Source: WHSV01 sp050693895
GTDB lineage: Bacteria > Actinomycetota > CADDZG01 > WHSQ01
Assembly: GCA_050693895.1 (NCBI GenBank)
Contig: JBOGWS010000018.1
Coordinates: 41,727 to 105,726, forward strand
Length of the DNA: 64,000 bases
Reading direction: 5' to 3'
In this document: piece after piece, positions 1 to 6,602 of the stretch
Layout: the number at the start of each line of letters is the position of its first letter
Numbering within the stretch: position 1 is the first letter of the stretch
Made by a program: the position numbers and the translations under genes
Notes under the pieces: model-generated
Database searches by the model: none
Seen by the model: the letters and a program-made list of their open reading frames with translations, nothing else
What the model was told of the DNA's origin: nothing

Positions 1-2
1 AA

Positions 3-869
3 CCGGCGGGTCGGGCCGTCGAAACGAGCCTAGCGAGCGGTATCCACCGCATGGTCGCCAACGATCCCGGCACTCGTCTGGGATCCGAGGAAGCCGTGCA
101 CCAGATGCGCGTTGCGGCGCGCCGGATGCGGAGCGATCTCAGGACCTTCGGCCCCTTGGTCGACGAGACCTGGGCGCAGTCGCTGGTGGCCGAACTCAAG
201 TGGATCGCCGACAGGCTCGGAGAGGTTCGAGATCTCGACGTGATGCAGGCGCGTCTGCGAAAGGCCGGTGGTGGCATGGAGGACTCGCTCGATTCCCTGT
301 TCGCGTCGATGGACCTCAAGCACGAGGTCGCACGGGCCCATCTCTTGGAGGGCTTGCGGTCCAATCGCTTTGTGTTACTTCTGGACCGGCTGGTAGAAGC
401 AACCCACAGTCCGATTCTCACGGGTGCTGCCTCCGATCAAACCTGCTCGGAGGCTCTGCCTCCACTGGTCAGGGAGGCTTGGCGCAAACTCGCCAGACGC
501 GCTCGCTCGCTGCGGCCCGGCGACCCCGACGAGGACTTTCACCGAGTTCGAATACTCGCCAAGCGAGCTCGCTATGCCGGCGAGGCGGTTGCTCCTTCGC
601 TCGGAAAGAAGGTCGGCAAGGAGGCCCGTACCTTCGCGACTCGCTGTGCCGACGTTCAAGATGTGCTCGGCACGCTTCAGGATGCCGTAGTTTCTGCCGG
701 CATGGTTAGACATCTCGCCGCGGAGCACCCGGAAGACGGAACCTTCAACCTCGCTCTCGGCAGATTGCTGGAACGCCAGGAGCACACGACTCGGGAGGCC
801 AAACAGAGCTTCCCCAAGGTTTGGTCGTCGCTCGACAAGCCGAAGAATCTCGGATGGTTAGAGAACTAG
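3..869 (+). CDS. CHAD domain protein, 5' end outside the window
   Basis: Alpha-helical CHAD domain, a family that binds inorganic polyphosphate through conserved His and basic residues. The hallmark HQMRVAARRMRS is near the left end, and a second HRVRILAKRARY block about 130 residues later marks the second helical half. The first ATG in frame is at 51, but the frame is open to the window edge and the residues before that ATG already look like CHAD sequence, so the true start is probably upstream. It is followed 7 nt later by the MutT1-type gene; in many actinobacteria these sit beside polyphosphate kinase, which would lie to the left. The family is clear; the exact role is inferred. Confidence 0.85.
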   Translation, partial: PAGRAVETSLASGIHRMVANDPGTRLGSEEAVHQMRVAARRMRSDLRTFGPLVDETWAQSLVAELKWIADRLGEVRDLDVMQARLRKAGGGMEDSLDSLFASMDLKHEVARAHLLEGLRSNRFVLLLDRLVEATHSPILTGAASDQTCSEALPPLVREAWRKLARRARSLRPGDPDEDFHRVRILAKRARYAGEAVAPSLGKKVGKEARTFATRCADVQDVLGTLQDAVVSAGMVRHLAAEHPEDGTFNLALGRLLERQEHTTREAKQSFPKVWSSLDKPKNLGWLEN

Positions 870-876
870 TGATCCG

Positions 877-1803
877 GTGAGTCGAAACGAGCACGTAATC
901 AAGGCCGCCGGCGGAGTCGTGTGGCGAACCAAGTCGGCTAATGAAGATCCCAACGACGTCGAGGTCGCGATCGTTCACCGGCCCCAGTACGACGATTGGA
1001 GCATTCCCAAGGGTAAGTGCGCGCGCGGCGAACCTCTCGTCGAATGCGCTATACGCGAGGTCTTCGAGGAAACCGGCTATCGGGTACTCATGGGGCGCTA
1101 CCTGGGCGAGGCCCACTACATGAAGGTCTCGGCGGGTGTGGATCGGCCGAAGGTCGTTTACTACTGGTCGCTGCGCGCGGACGGCGGTCTGTTCACTCCG
1201 ACGCAGGAGGTCGATGGCCTGCGATGGCTAACCATCGATGACGCACGGGCGATGCTCACCCGTTCGACGGACGAGGAGATCCTCGATCGCTTCGCCGGGG
1301 GCCCGATCTTCACCTCCACGGTGCTGCTCGTTCGCCATGCGAGCGCGGGGAGTCGCTCGGATTGGGAGGGGGACGACCGTGTGCGACCACTCGATTCAAA
1401 GGGGTGGGAGCAGGCCGAGCAGCTGGTTCGGCTCCTGTCGCGCTTTGGTGTGCGCAGGATCATCTCGGCCGACTTCGTGCGGTGCGTCCAGACGGTCGAG
1501 CCGCTGAGCGAGGCGATCGGCGTTCCGGTCGAGGAGGAGCCCTTGAAAAGTGAGCTCGGCTACCCCGGAAACGAGGCGGCGGCGCTCGACTTCGTTCGCT
1601 CGGTGGGCACCCCCGACGGTGCCGTGGTCATCTCGAGCCAGGGGGGTGTCGTCCCGGATCTGCTCGAACGGCTTGCGAAAGAGGACGACTACGACCTACC
1701 GCAGGACATCGAGACCAAGAAGGGCAGCACGTGGTCGCTCAGCTTCGAAGGACCCCGCCTGGTGGCGGCGGAATACTTCCCCCCGCCGGAAGTCGGCCCC
1801 TGA
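877..1803 (+). CDS. MutT1-type NUDIX hydrolase fused to histidine phosphatase
   Basis: Two-domain protein of 308 aa with a GTG start. The N-terminal half is a NUDIX domain with a complete box: G, five residues, E, seven residues, then REVFEETGY. The C-terminal half starts with the RHA form of the RHG phosphohistidine motif (LLVRHAS) and resembles SixA/phosphoglycerate mutase-like phosphatases. This architecture matches mycobacterial MutT1, which converts 8-oxo-(d)GTP to the diphosphate and then the monophosphate and also acts on diadenosine polyphosphates. Cytoplasmic; no signal sequence. It is probably co-transcribed with the CHAD gene. Substrate assignment is by family only. Confidence 0.88.
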   Translation: MSRNEHVIKAAGGVVWRTKSANEDPNDVEVAIVHRPQYDDWSIPKGKCARGEPLVECAIREVFEETGYRVLMGRYLGEAHYMKVSAGVDRPKVVYYWSLRADGGLFTPTQEVDGLRWLTIDDARAMLTRSTDEEILDRFAGGPIFTSTVLLVRHASAGSRSDWEGDDRVRPLDSKGWEQAEQLVRLLSRFGVRRIISADFVRCVQTVEPLSEAIGVPVEEEPLKSELGYPGNEAAALDFVRSVGTPDGAVVISSQGGVVPDLLERLAKEDDYDLPQDIETKKGSTWSLSFEGPRLVAAEYFPPPEVGP

Positions 1804-1905
1804 CGACCGAGTCACTCTTTAGACCGGCCCTCGAACCGCCGATGGACCTGTTGTAAGAGTTGCTATCCGTTTCTTTCTGTCCCGTTTCGGGTTGACTAGA
1901 GGGCT

Positions 1906-2508
1906 GTGAAGCGTCTTGGCATCATGGGAGGCACATTTGATCCCCCTCACCAGGGGCATCTCCTCGCGGCATCCGAGGTCCTGCACCACCTGGACCTCGA
2001 GCGTGTCATGTTCGTGGTTGCCGGCGACCCGTGGCAGAAGCACACGGTCGCCCCGGCTGAGGACCGCTACCTCATGACGGTTCTGGCGACGGAGTCCCAT
2101 GCTCGCTTCGAGGTCTCGCGGGTCGAGATCGATCGGAGTGGCCCCACCTATACCTCGGACACAATGGAGACACTCCATGGCTTCTACGGCGGCGAGGTCG
2201 AGCTCACCTTCATCGCCGGGGCCGACACGGTTCTCGGCATGGGTACGTGGGAGAAGCTCGATCGGCTGGCGCAGATTGCGGAGGTCGTCGCCGTCTCTCG
2301 CTCGGGGATCGATCTTGCCGAAATTCATCCCGGCCCCGGGTGGCCGAAGATTCACGTAGTCGAGATGCCCGAGGTGGCCGTCTCTTCGACCGAGATCCGG
2401 GACCGGATACGCAAGAGCCTGCCCATAGATTTCCTGGTGTCACCCGACGTTGCGGCCTATATTGCCGAACACGGGCTCTATCGGGGCGAGAGGATCTCAG
2501 ATGGCTGA
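1906..2508 (+). CDS. nadD: Nicotinate-nucleotide adenylyltransferase
   Basis: Transfers AMP from ATP to nicotinate mononucleotide, giving deamido-NAD in NAD biosynthesis. The GGTFDPPHQGH nucleotidyltransferase signature is at residues 8–18, and the ISSTxIR-type motif (VSSTEIRDRI) is near residue 163. At 200 aa it has normal family length. The GTG start at 1906 places the Rossmann strand KRLGIMGG directly at the N-terminus, as in homologues. The gene is followed by an overlapping LytR_C gene and rsfS, the usual actinobacterial arrangement. Confidence 0.95.
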   Translation: MKRLGIMGGTFDPPHQGHLLAASEVLHHLDLERVMFVVAGDPWQKHTVAPAEDRYLMTVLATESHARFEVSRVEIDRSGPTYTSDTMETLHGFYGGEVELTFIAGADTVLGMGTWEKLDRLAQIAEVVAVSRSGIDLAEIHPGPGWPKIHVVEMPEVAVSSTEIRDRIRKSLPIDFLVSPDVAAYIAEHGLYRGERISDG

Positions 2509-3829
2509 GAGACGAGGTCGCCACAGCGCGGGCCGCAAGCCTCGGCGCAAGAGCCCAGTGCCCGCCTCCCCGCAAGGTCGTCGGAGCGCCGGGCCCCGGA
2601 GGTCTGCCCTGTCTCGGCGTCGCAAGACCTTTCGGAAGCGCTCTTTTGCCGGTGGAGGCGCCGTCATGTTCGCCGTCGCCGCGGTACTCGTTGTGGTTGC
2701 GGTCATCGCCGGGACGAATGCAGTAGTTGATCGTGGAGGAGACGATCCTGGCGACGATCGGACCCGCTCGGCCGGCGCCGGGGATCGGACGACCTACCTG
2801 GTGATTGGCACGGAGACATCGAGCAGCGGACTCGAAGTGAGCTGGATGACGCTCATCGGAGTCGATCCTTCAGCGTCCAGGGCATCGATCGCCTACGTTC
2901 CGGCGCACACGGCCTACGAGGTTCCGGGTCAAGGGCTCCAGGGCATCGGTGAGGCACTCAGCACGGGCGGAACCTCGCTCGTCGCGCTGAGCGTCGAGAA
3001 CATGCTCGGCGTCCCAATCGACCACCTGATCGAACTGCCCGCCACCGATGCGGAGGCCCTCTTCGAGCAAACCGGCGATCTGACCGTCAACGTCCCCCAG
3101 GAGGTACGTGTGTCCGCCGGAGCCGACACCGCTCAGGTTCTCTTCGATGCCGGCGAGCAGGTTCTTCCACCTCGTTTCCAGACCGATCTTCTCTACGAGG
3201 TCGGACTTGACGCAGACGAGACCGAGCTGGGCTCACGCCACCTCGCGTTCTGGCAGGCCTTCGTCGAGACTCATTCCGCCGACCCTCAAGCTCTGGAATC
3301 CGCAATGGAGGCAGCCACGGGAGCGCTCGATTCCTCCGATTCGTCCCCCGCGGAGCAGGCCTCTTTCTTCACCGAACTCGTCTCGCTTCCGCCGGAGGAC
3401 GTAACCATCTCGTCTCTGCCGGTCGAGGAGGAGGTCACTGGCGAGACGGAGCTGTACTCGATCAGCGATGCCGACATTCGCTCGTTCGTCGGGGAGACCT
3501 TCGGCGAGGTGCCGAACGCAGGCGAGGAGGTCAGGGTCCAGATCCTGAATGGGAACGGCCAGCCGGGCATGGCTCAGGCGGTCGCCGAGAGGCTGGTCGG
3601 CAAGGGCTACAGGGTCGCCCTCTCGGGCAACGCGAACGAGCTCGACTACGAGGACACCCGGATCGTGATCTACGAATCTACGCCCGAGGCCCAGGCGGCG
3701 GGGGAGCGCGCCCGAGAGCTGCTCGGGGTCGGAAACTTACAGGTTTCCGTGCAGCAGCAGGGTATCGTGGACCTCACGATCGTCGTTGGGAAGGATTTCA
3801 TTGACGCAGCTGAAACAGAAGGCGACTGA
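2501..3829 (+). CDS. Membrane-anchored LCP-like/LytR_C protein, catalytically degenerate
   Basis: A 442-aa protein with a basic N-terminal tail, one membrane segment at about residues 54–73, a diverged LytR-CpsA-Psr (LCP) domain and a C-terminal LytR_C domain (QILNGNGQPGMA onward). True LCP enzymes attach wall polymers using Arg/Asp residues in a SIPRDT-type motif. Here that position reads AYVPAHT, and the upstream DTMML-type stretch reads SWMTLI, so enzymatic activity is doubtful. ATG 2501 was chosen over the in-frame ATG at 2450 because it gives the short 8-nt overlap ATGGCTGA with nadD and has a GAGAGG sequence upstream. The role is unknown, probably envelope-associated. Confidence 0.72.
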   Translation: MAERRGRHSAGRKPRRKSPVPASPQGRRSAGPRRSALSRRRKTFRKRSFAGGGAVMFAVAAVLVVVAVIAGTNAVVDRGGDDPGDDRTRSAGAGDRTTYLVIGTETSSSGLEVSWMTLIGVDPSASRASIAYVPAHTAYEVPGQGLQGIGEALSTGGTSLVALSVENMLGVPIDHLIELPATDAEALFEQTGDLTVNVPQEVRVSAGADTAQVLFDAGEQVLPPRFQTDLLYEVGLDADETELGSRHLAFWQAFVETHSADPQALESAMEAATGALDSSDSSPAEQASFFTELVSLPPEDVTISSLPVEEEVTGETELYSISDADIRSFVGETFGEVPNAGEEVRVQILNGNGQPGMAQAVAERLVGKGYRVALSGNANELDYEDTRIVIYESTPEAQAAGERARELLGVGNLQVSVQQQGIVDLTIVVGKDFIDAAETEGD

Positions 3830-4256
3830 GGCCCCCGAGCACCTCGAGGCCGCCGTCGCAGCGGCGGCCGACAAGAAGGCCGAGCGGATCGTCGTCCTGG
3901 ACGTCTCCCAGACCCTGGCAATCACCGACCACTTCCTGATCTGCAGCGGAAACTCCGAGCGCCAAGTCCATACCATTGCCGACAACGTTGAGCGGCGGCT
4001 GCGCGAGGAAAGGGACGTCAAGCCCCTGCGTCGTGAGGGGCACCGAGACTCCCGTTGGGTGGTACTCGACTACGTCGATTTCCTCGTGCACGTGTTCCAC
4101 CGCGAGGAACGCGACTACTACGATCTCGAGCGCCTTTGGGCGGATGCCCCGGTGCTCGAGTTGCACCAAAGAGAGGATGGCGAGCGATCGTCTCGACGAT
4201 CGCGAAAGGACGGAAAAGACACAGATGAGCCAGCAGCCACGGCGGAGGCGCCGTAG
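3801..4256 (+). CDS. rsfS: Ribosomal silencing factor RsfS
   Basis: RsfS binds ribosomal protein uL14 and blocks subunit joining when growth slows. The family core is present: VLDVSQTLAITDHFLICSG, then the VVLDYVDFLVHVFHREERDYYDLERLW block. TTG 3801 is preferred over the TTG at 3786 because GGAAGG sits 6–7 nt upstream; it overlaps the LCP-like gene by 29 nt. The family normally ends soon after the DLERLW region. Here about 25 extra polar residues follow, encoded in part by a 20-bp palindrome (4184–4203) that recurs elsewhere, so the tail looks like a late addition. Confidence 0.92.
   Translation: MTQLKQKATEAPEHLEAAVAAAADKKAERIVVLDVSQTLAITDHFLICSGNSERQVHTIADNVERRLREERDVKPLRREGHRDSRWVVLDYVDFLVHVFHREERDYYDLERLWADAPVLELHQREDGERSSRRSRKDGKDTDEPAATAEAP
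4184..4203. repeat. 20-bp dispersed palindrome, copy 1 (inside rsfS)
   Basis: Sequence GCGATCGTCTCGACGATCGC: two 9-nt perfectly complementary arms around a central TC. It is identical to 59456–59475, and the following GAAA is also shared. It is the exact reverse complement of 63122–63141. This copy lies within the 3' end of rsfS and is translated into an Arg/Ser-rich stretch. It is not a T-run terminator and does not match CIRCE, SOS-box or CRP consensus. Confidence 0.8.
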
Positions 4257-4836
4257 GAGGCGAGGCCGGGGCGGACAGGGCAAGAAGCCTCAGCAACAAC
4301 AGGAGTCCGCTTCGCAGCGCTCGCAACGCGAATCCTCACAGCAGCAACCCAAGGCGGAAAACGGTTCTCGGCGGCGTCGCCGCAGGGGGCGCGGCCGGTC
4401 GCGCGGTGGCGGCGAGCGCTCGGCCACTCCTGCGAAGTCATCCGAGGACATCGTGCGAGCGCCCAATCGCAAGAGGCCGGACACCCTCACGCTGCCGCCG
4501 GACGACCGCCGGCTCGAGGACATCATCGGCTCACTGCAGTCCGAGATGGGGGTTCCGCAGAGTCCTCAGGAGTACCGGTTGACCGTCAAGATCGCCGAGG
4601 AGCGAGACGGAAACCATCGGACCCACAGGTCGTCCGAGAAGAACGAAAACGGTGAGTCGAACGGCAAGCCCAAGCGAGAGAAAGCACCCGCCCCGCCGCG
4701 CGTTGGGGGCGGGGAGGGTTCCACCGCAGAGGGCCAACCGGGCTCGCCTCGAAAACGACGGTCCCGTCGCCGCAGGCGAGGGGGCCGTAACCGGGGCGGC
4801 GGCGGAGGCGGAGGCGGCAACGCACCTAAGGCCTGA
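4225..4836 (+). CDS. Arg/Gln-rich disordered protein, unknown function
   Basis: Predicted 203-aa protein, strongly basic and low-complexity: poly-Arg at both ends, Gln-rich segments near the N-terminus and a poly-Gly run at the C-terminus. The only globular-looking stretch is about residues 85–125 (DTLTLPPDDRRLEDIIGS onward). ATG 4225 lies within the rsfS 3' end (32-nt overlap) with GGAAAAG about 7 nt upstream, suggesting translational coupling. I recognise no family. Composition suggests RNA or ribosome binding, which would fit the neighbouring ribosome factor, but that is inference. GC-rich low complexity also makes a spurious reading frame possible. Confidence 0.45.
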   Translation: MSQQPRRRRRRRRGRGGQGKKPQQQQESASQRSQRESSQQQPKAENGSRRRRRRGRGRSRGGGERSATPAKSSEDIVRAPNRKRPDTLTLPPDDRRLEDIIGSLQSEMGVPQSPQEYRLTVKIAEERDGNHRTHRSSEKNENGESNGKPKREKAPAPPRVGGGEGSTAEGQPGSPRKRRSRRRRRGGRNRGGGGGGGGNAPKA

Positions 4837-4879
4837 CCTTCACCCTGGACCCACAGATGTCGCCCATGCACCCTCTTAG

Positions 4880-5116
4880 GTCCAAGAGAGTTACCGTCCC
4901 AAGGCGCTGCTGCGAGCCGCAGGCAAGTCGCCGCAACGACTCGAACCCGAGCTGTTACTCGTAACCGAAGCGACTGGCCCAGAGATCGGAGAGCTGTCGG
5001 CGCTCGAGAACATCGTGCTGCACGAGCTCGTGAGTGAGGCCCTCAGTCTCGAAGATGTCTTCCTCAAGATGACGGCGTCTGCCGAGCTCGCCCCGCGCGG
5101 CCCGGAGGGTTCCTGA
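4880..5116 (+). pseudogene. C-terminal remnant of an ABC transporter ATPase
   Basis: An open stretch without a start codon encodes the end of an ABC-2-type exporter ATPase. The telling parts are EIGELSALENIVLHEL and the closing SLEDVFLKMT, where the family normally ends. Walker A, the signature motif and Walker B are absent, so more than 200 N-terminal residues have been lost. It ends in TGATG, overlapping the first codon of the permease remnant by 1 nt as in an intact operon. The left boundary of the deletion is near 4880, just after the Arg-rich gene. Confidence 0.75.
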
Positions 5117-5648
5117 TGCACCTCGTGAGAACCGAGTTCCTCAAGCTTCGCACCACGCGCCTGTGGTGGGGGCTCGCGATCGCTCTTCTCGGCCTGTCGG
5201 CGTTGATCGCGGTCCTGACGCTTGTCTTCGCAGACGAAACACCTGGGTTCTCCTTGAGCGAAGAACTCGCGCAACGGAGCCTCTTCACGTCGGCGGGTTT
5301 CAATGCGACTTTCGCGCTCGTCTTCGGCACCATCGGAATGGCCGGCGAGTACAAGCAGGGCACCATCACCCCGACCTTCTTGGCCGCTCCCCAACGCTGG
5401 CGCGTGATTTTCGCGTACGTGGATCTCGCAATCAAAGACGTCTTACCGGCGAGCGAGATCTTCGAGTTGCTTGGCGAGAGCACTGCGACGGCCGTTTTCT
5501 CATCGGAGGGGCTGGCTCCATCCTGTCGGGAACGCCGAACCTTGGCGCCACGCTGTCGCTGTGGGCGGCCGCGGGCGTCCTGGCGGCTTGGTGCCTGGCG
5601 TTGTTGTCCTTGGGCAGCCTTGTTACGGAACGCAAGGACATCACCTGA
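5116..5648 (+). pseudogene. Broken ABC-2 type permease
   Basis: The first ~100 codons from ATG 5116 read as a normal ABC-2 permease N-terminus (MHLVRTEFLKLRTTRLWW, one hydrophobic segment, then GTIGMAGEYKQGTITPTFL). After about 5415 the homology is lost. The recognisable C-terminus (LSLWAAAGVLAAWCLALLSLG then TERKDIT) appears in another frame and ends at 5648. The middle membrane segments are missing, so this is an internally deleted and frameshifted gene. With the ATPase remnant before it, this is a dead two-gene exporter operon next to a tRNA. Confidence 0.75.
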
Positions 5649-5702
5649 CGGACTCTCTGGCAGGAGCTAAAGACTGCCTCTGCTAGCATCGATGTCTCTC
5701 TT

Positions 5703-5775
5703 GGGCCCGTAGCTCACTTGGTAGAGTGCCGCCATGGCATGGCGGAGGTAACCGGTTCGATCCCGGTCGGGTCCA
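5703..5775 (+). tRNA. tRNA-Ala (anticodon GGC)
   Basis: Complete cloverleaf of 73 nt. The 7-bp acceptor stem GGGCCCG/CGGGTCC has one G·T pair. The D arm is TAGCTCACTTGGTAGAG, the anticodon stem is CCGCC/GGCGG with loop ATGGCAT (anticodon GGC), and the T loop is TTCGATC. The discriminator is A73. The 3' CCA is not encoded (CCC follows). It reads GCC and GCU codons. It lies between a decayed ABC exporter and an orphan membrane protein gene. Confidence 0.95.
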
Positions 5776-5907
5776 CCCCCAAACAGCAGATTTCTCCCAT
5801 CTGCAGAGTCTGCCGGACTACAATGGACCACATGATGATCCGAAGTCGCAGACCGATAAACAGGGACTACCCGAGCTCCGGCCCCCGTCCGCAGCCCAAA
5901 CCGCCGT

Positions 5908-6543
5908 CTAAGTAACGCGCCTCCGAGCGATCTTGATCAACCATGATCGCCAAGGAGGGAGGGCCTCAATTAGCTCCATCTCACTTCTTAGAAAGCTACT
6001 GAGGTCATCGTCGGAGGGAACCAGTTCCTCTCGCTTCGTATCAAGACGCCGAGCATCTTCTGCTATGAACTTGTCCGTTAGCTTTGTGTAGTCCTCATAC
6101 ACGGTCTCATCATCTGCTTGGAAGATTTCAACAATCGGCCGGCAAACATGCCACCATTGGACCGCGGGTGCAGAGAAGTTAATCCAGGCATCCTCCAGCG
6201 GGAGTGTCTTGGATCTGACCACCAGGTAGCCAAGCAGCTCGAACATATTCAGCAGATCGAGAACCGCATACGGCACATCATGTAACTGATGGGGCCGACT
6301 TGGAAAGGTTTCCAAGAGGAGTGAAGCGGCTTCTGCTCGACGGGCCCTGAACTCCGGGCTATCCCAAGTGTCGATAAGCCGCCACATGTTTTCAATCCCC
6401 AATTGGCGACGGACTCTTCTTGCCTCAAAGAAGACCGCCCCAGCCGCGACGACAGCAGCAAGTACCGCCGCGACAGCCGTGATGAGCGTTGGAAGGTTGG
6501 TTCCGGCCGCCGACAACTGCTCACCTCCAACCAAAAGACCCAT
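5908..6543 (-). CDS. Membrane-anchored protein of unknown function
   Basis: A 211-aa protein with one N-terminal membrane segment at about residues 17–41 (LITAVAAVLAAVVAAGAVFF), then a soluble, mainly helical region rich in Trp and acidic residues (MWRLIDTWDSPEFRARR; ALEDAW-like; WWHVCRPIVEIF). The layout resembles the DUF4760-type small membrane-anchored proteins, but I cannot assign it firmly. No strong ribosome binding site precedes the ATG. Codon use is visibly less GC-biased than its neighbours. With its position beside tRNA-Ala and a decayed operon, this suggests horizontal acquisition. Confidence 0.6.
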   Translation of the reverse strand: MGLLVGGEQLSAAGTNLPTLITAVAAVLAAVVAAGAVFFEARRVRRQLGIENMWRLIDTWDSPEFRARRAEAASLLLETFPSRPHQLHDVPYAVLDLLNMFELLGYLVVRSKTLPLEDAWINFSAPAVQWWHVCRPIVEIFQADDETVYEDYTKLTDKFIAEDARRLDTKREELVPSDDDLSSFLRSEMELIEALPPWRSWLIKIARRRVT

Positions 6544-6602
6544 CGAAAGACAGTAAGTCAGTCGATAGCTGCCGCAAACCCTGCTCCCAGAACGACCCTC
6601 GG

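Noticed and set aside
51..869. ATG 51 as the true start of the CHAD gene
   Set aside because: The frame is open to the window edge and the residues before ATG 51 already look like CHAD sequence; the gene most likely begins upstream.
2716..2760. Partial GATCGT…ACGATC inverted repeats in the LCP-like gene as further copies of the 20-bp palindrome
   Set aside because: Spacing and arms differ, and the stretch is explained by Asp/Gly codons.
5823..5915. 30-codon frame after tRNA-Ala
   Set aside because: No ribosome binding site, no recognisable sequence, Pro/Arg-rich as expected from random GC-rich DNA.
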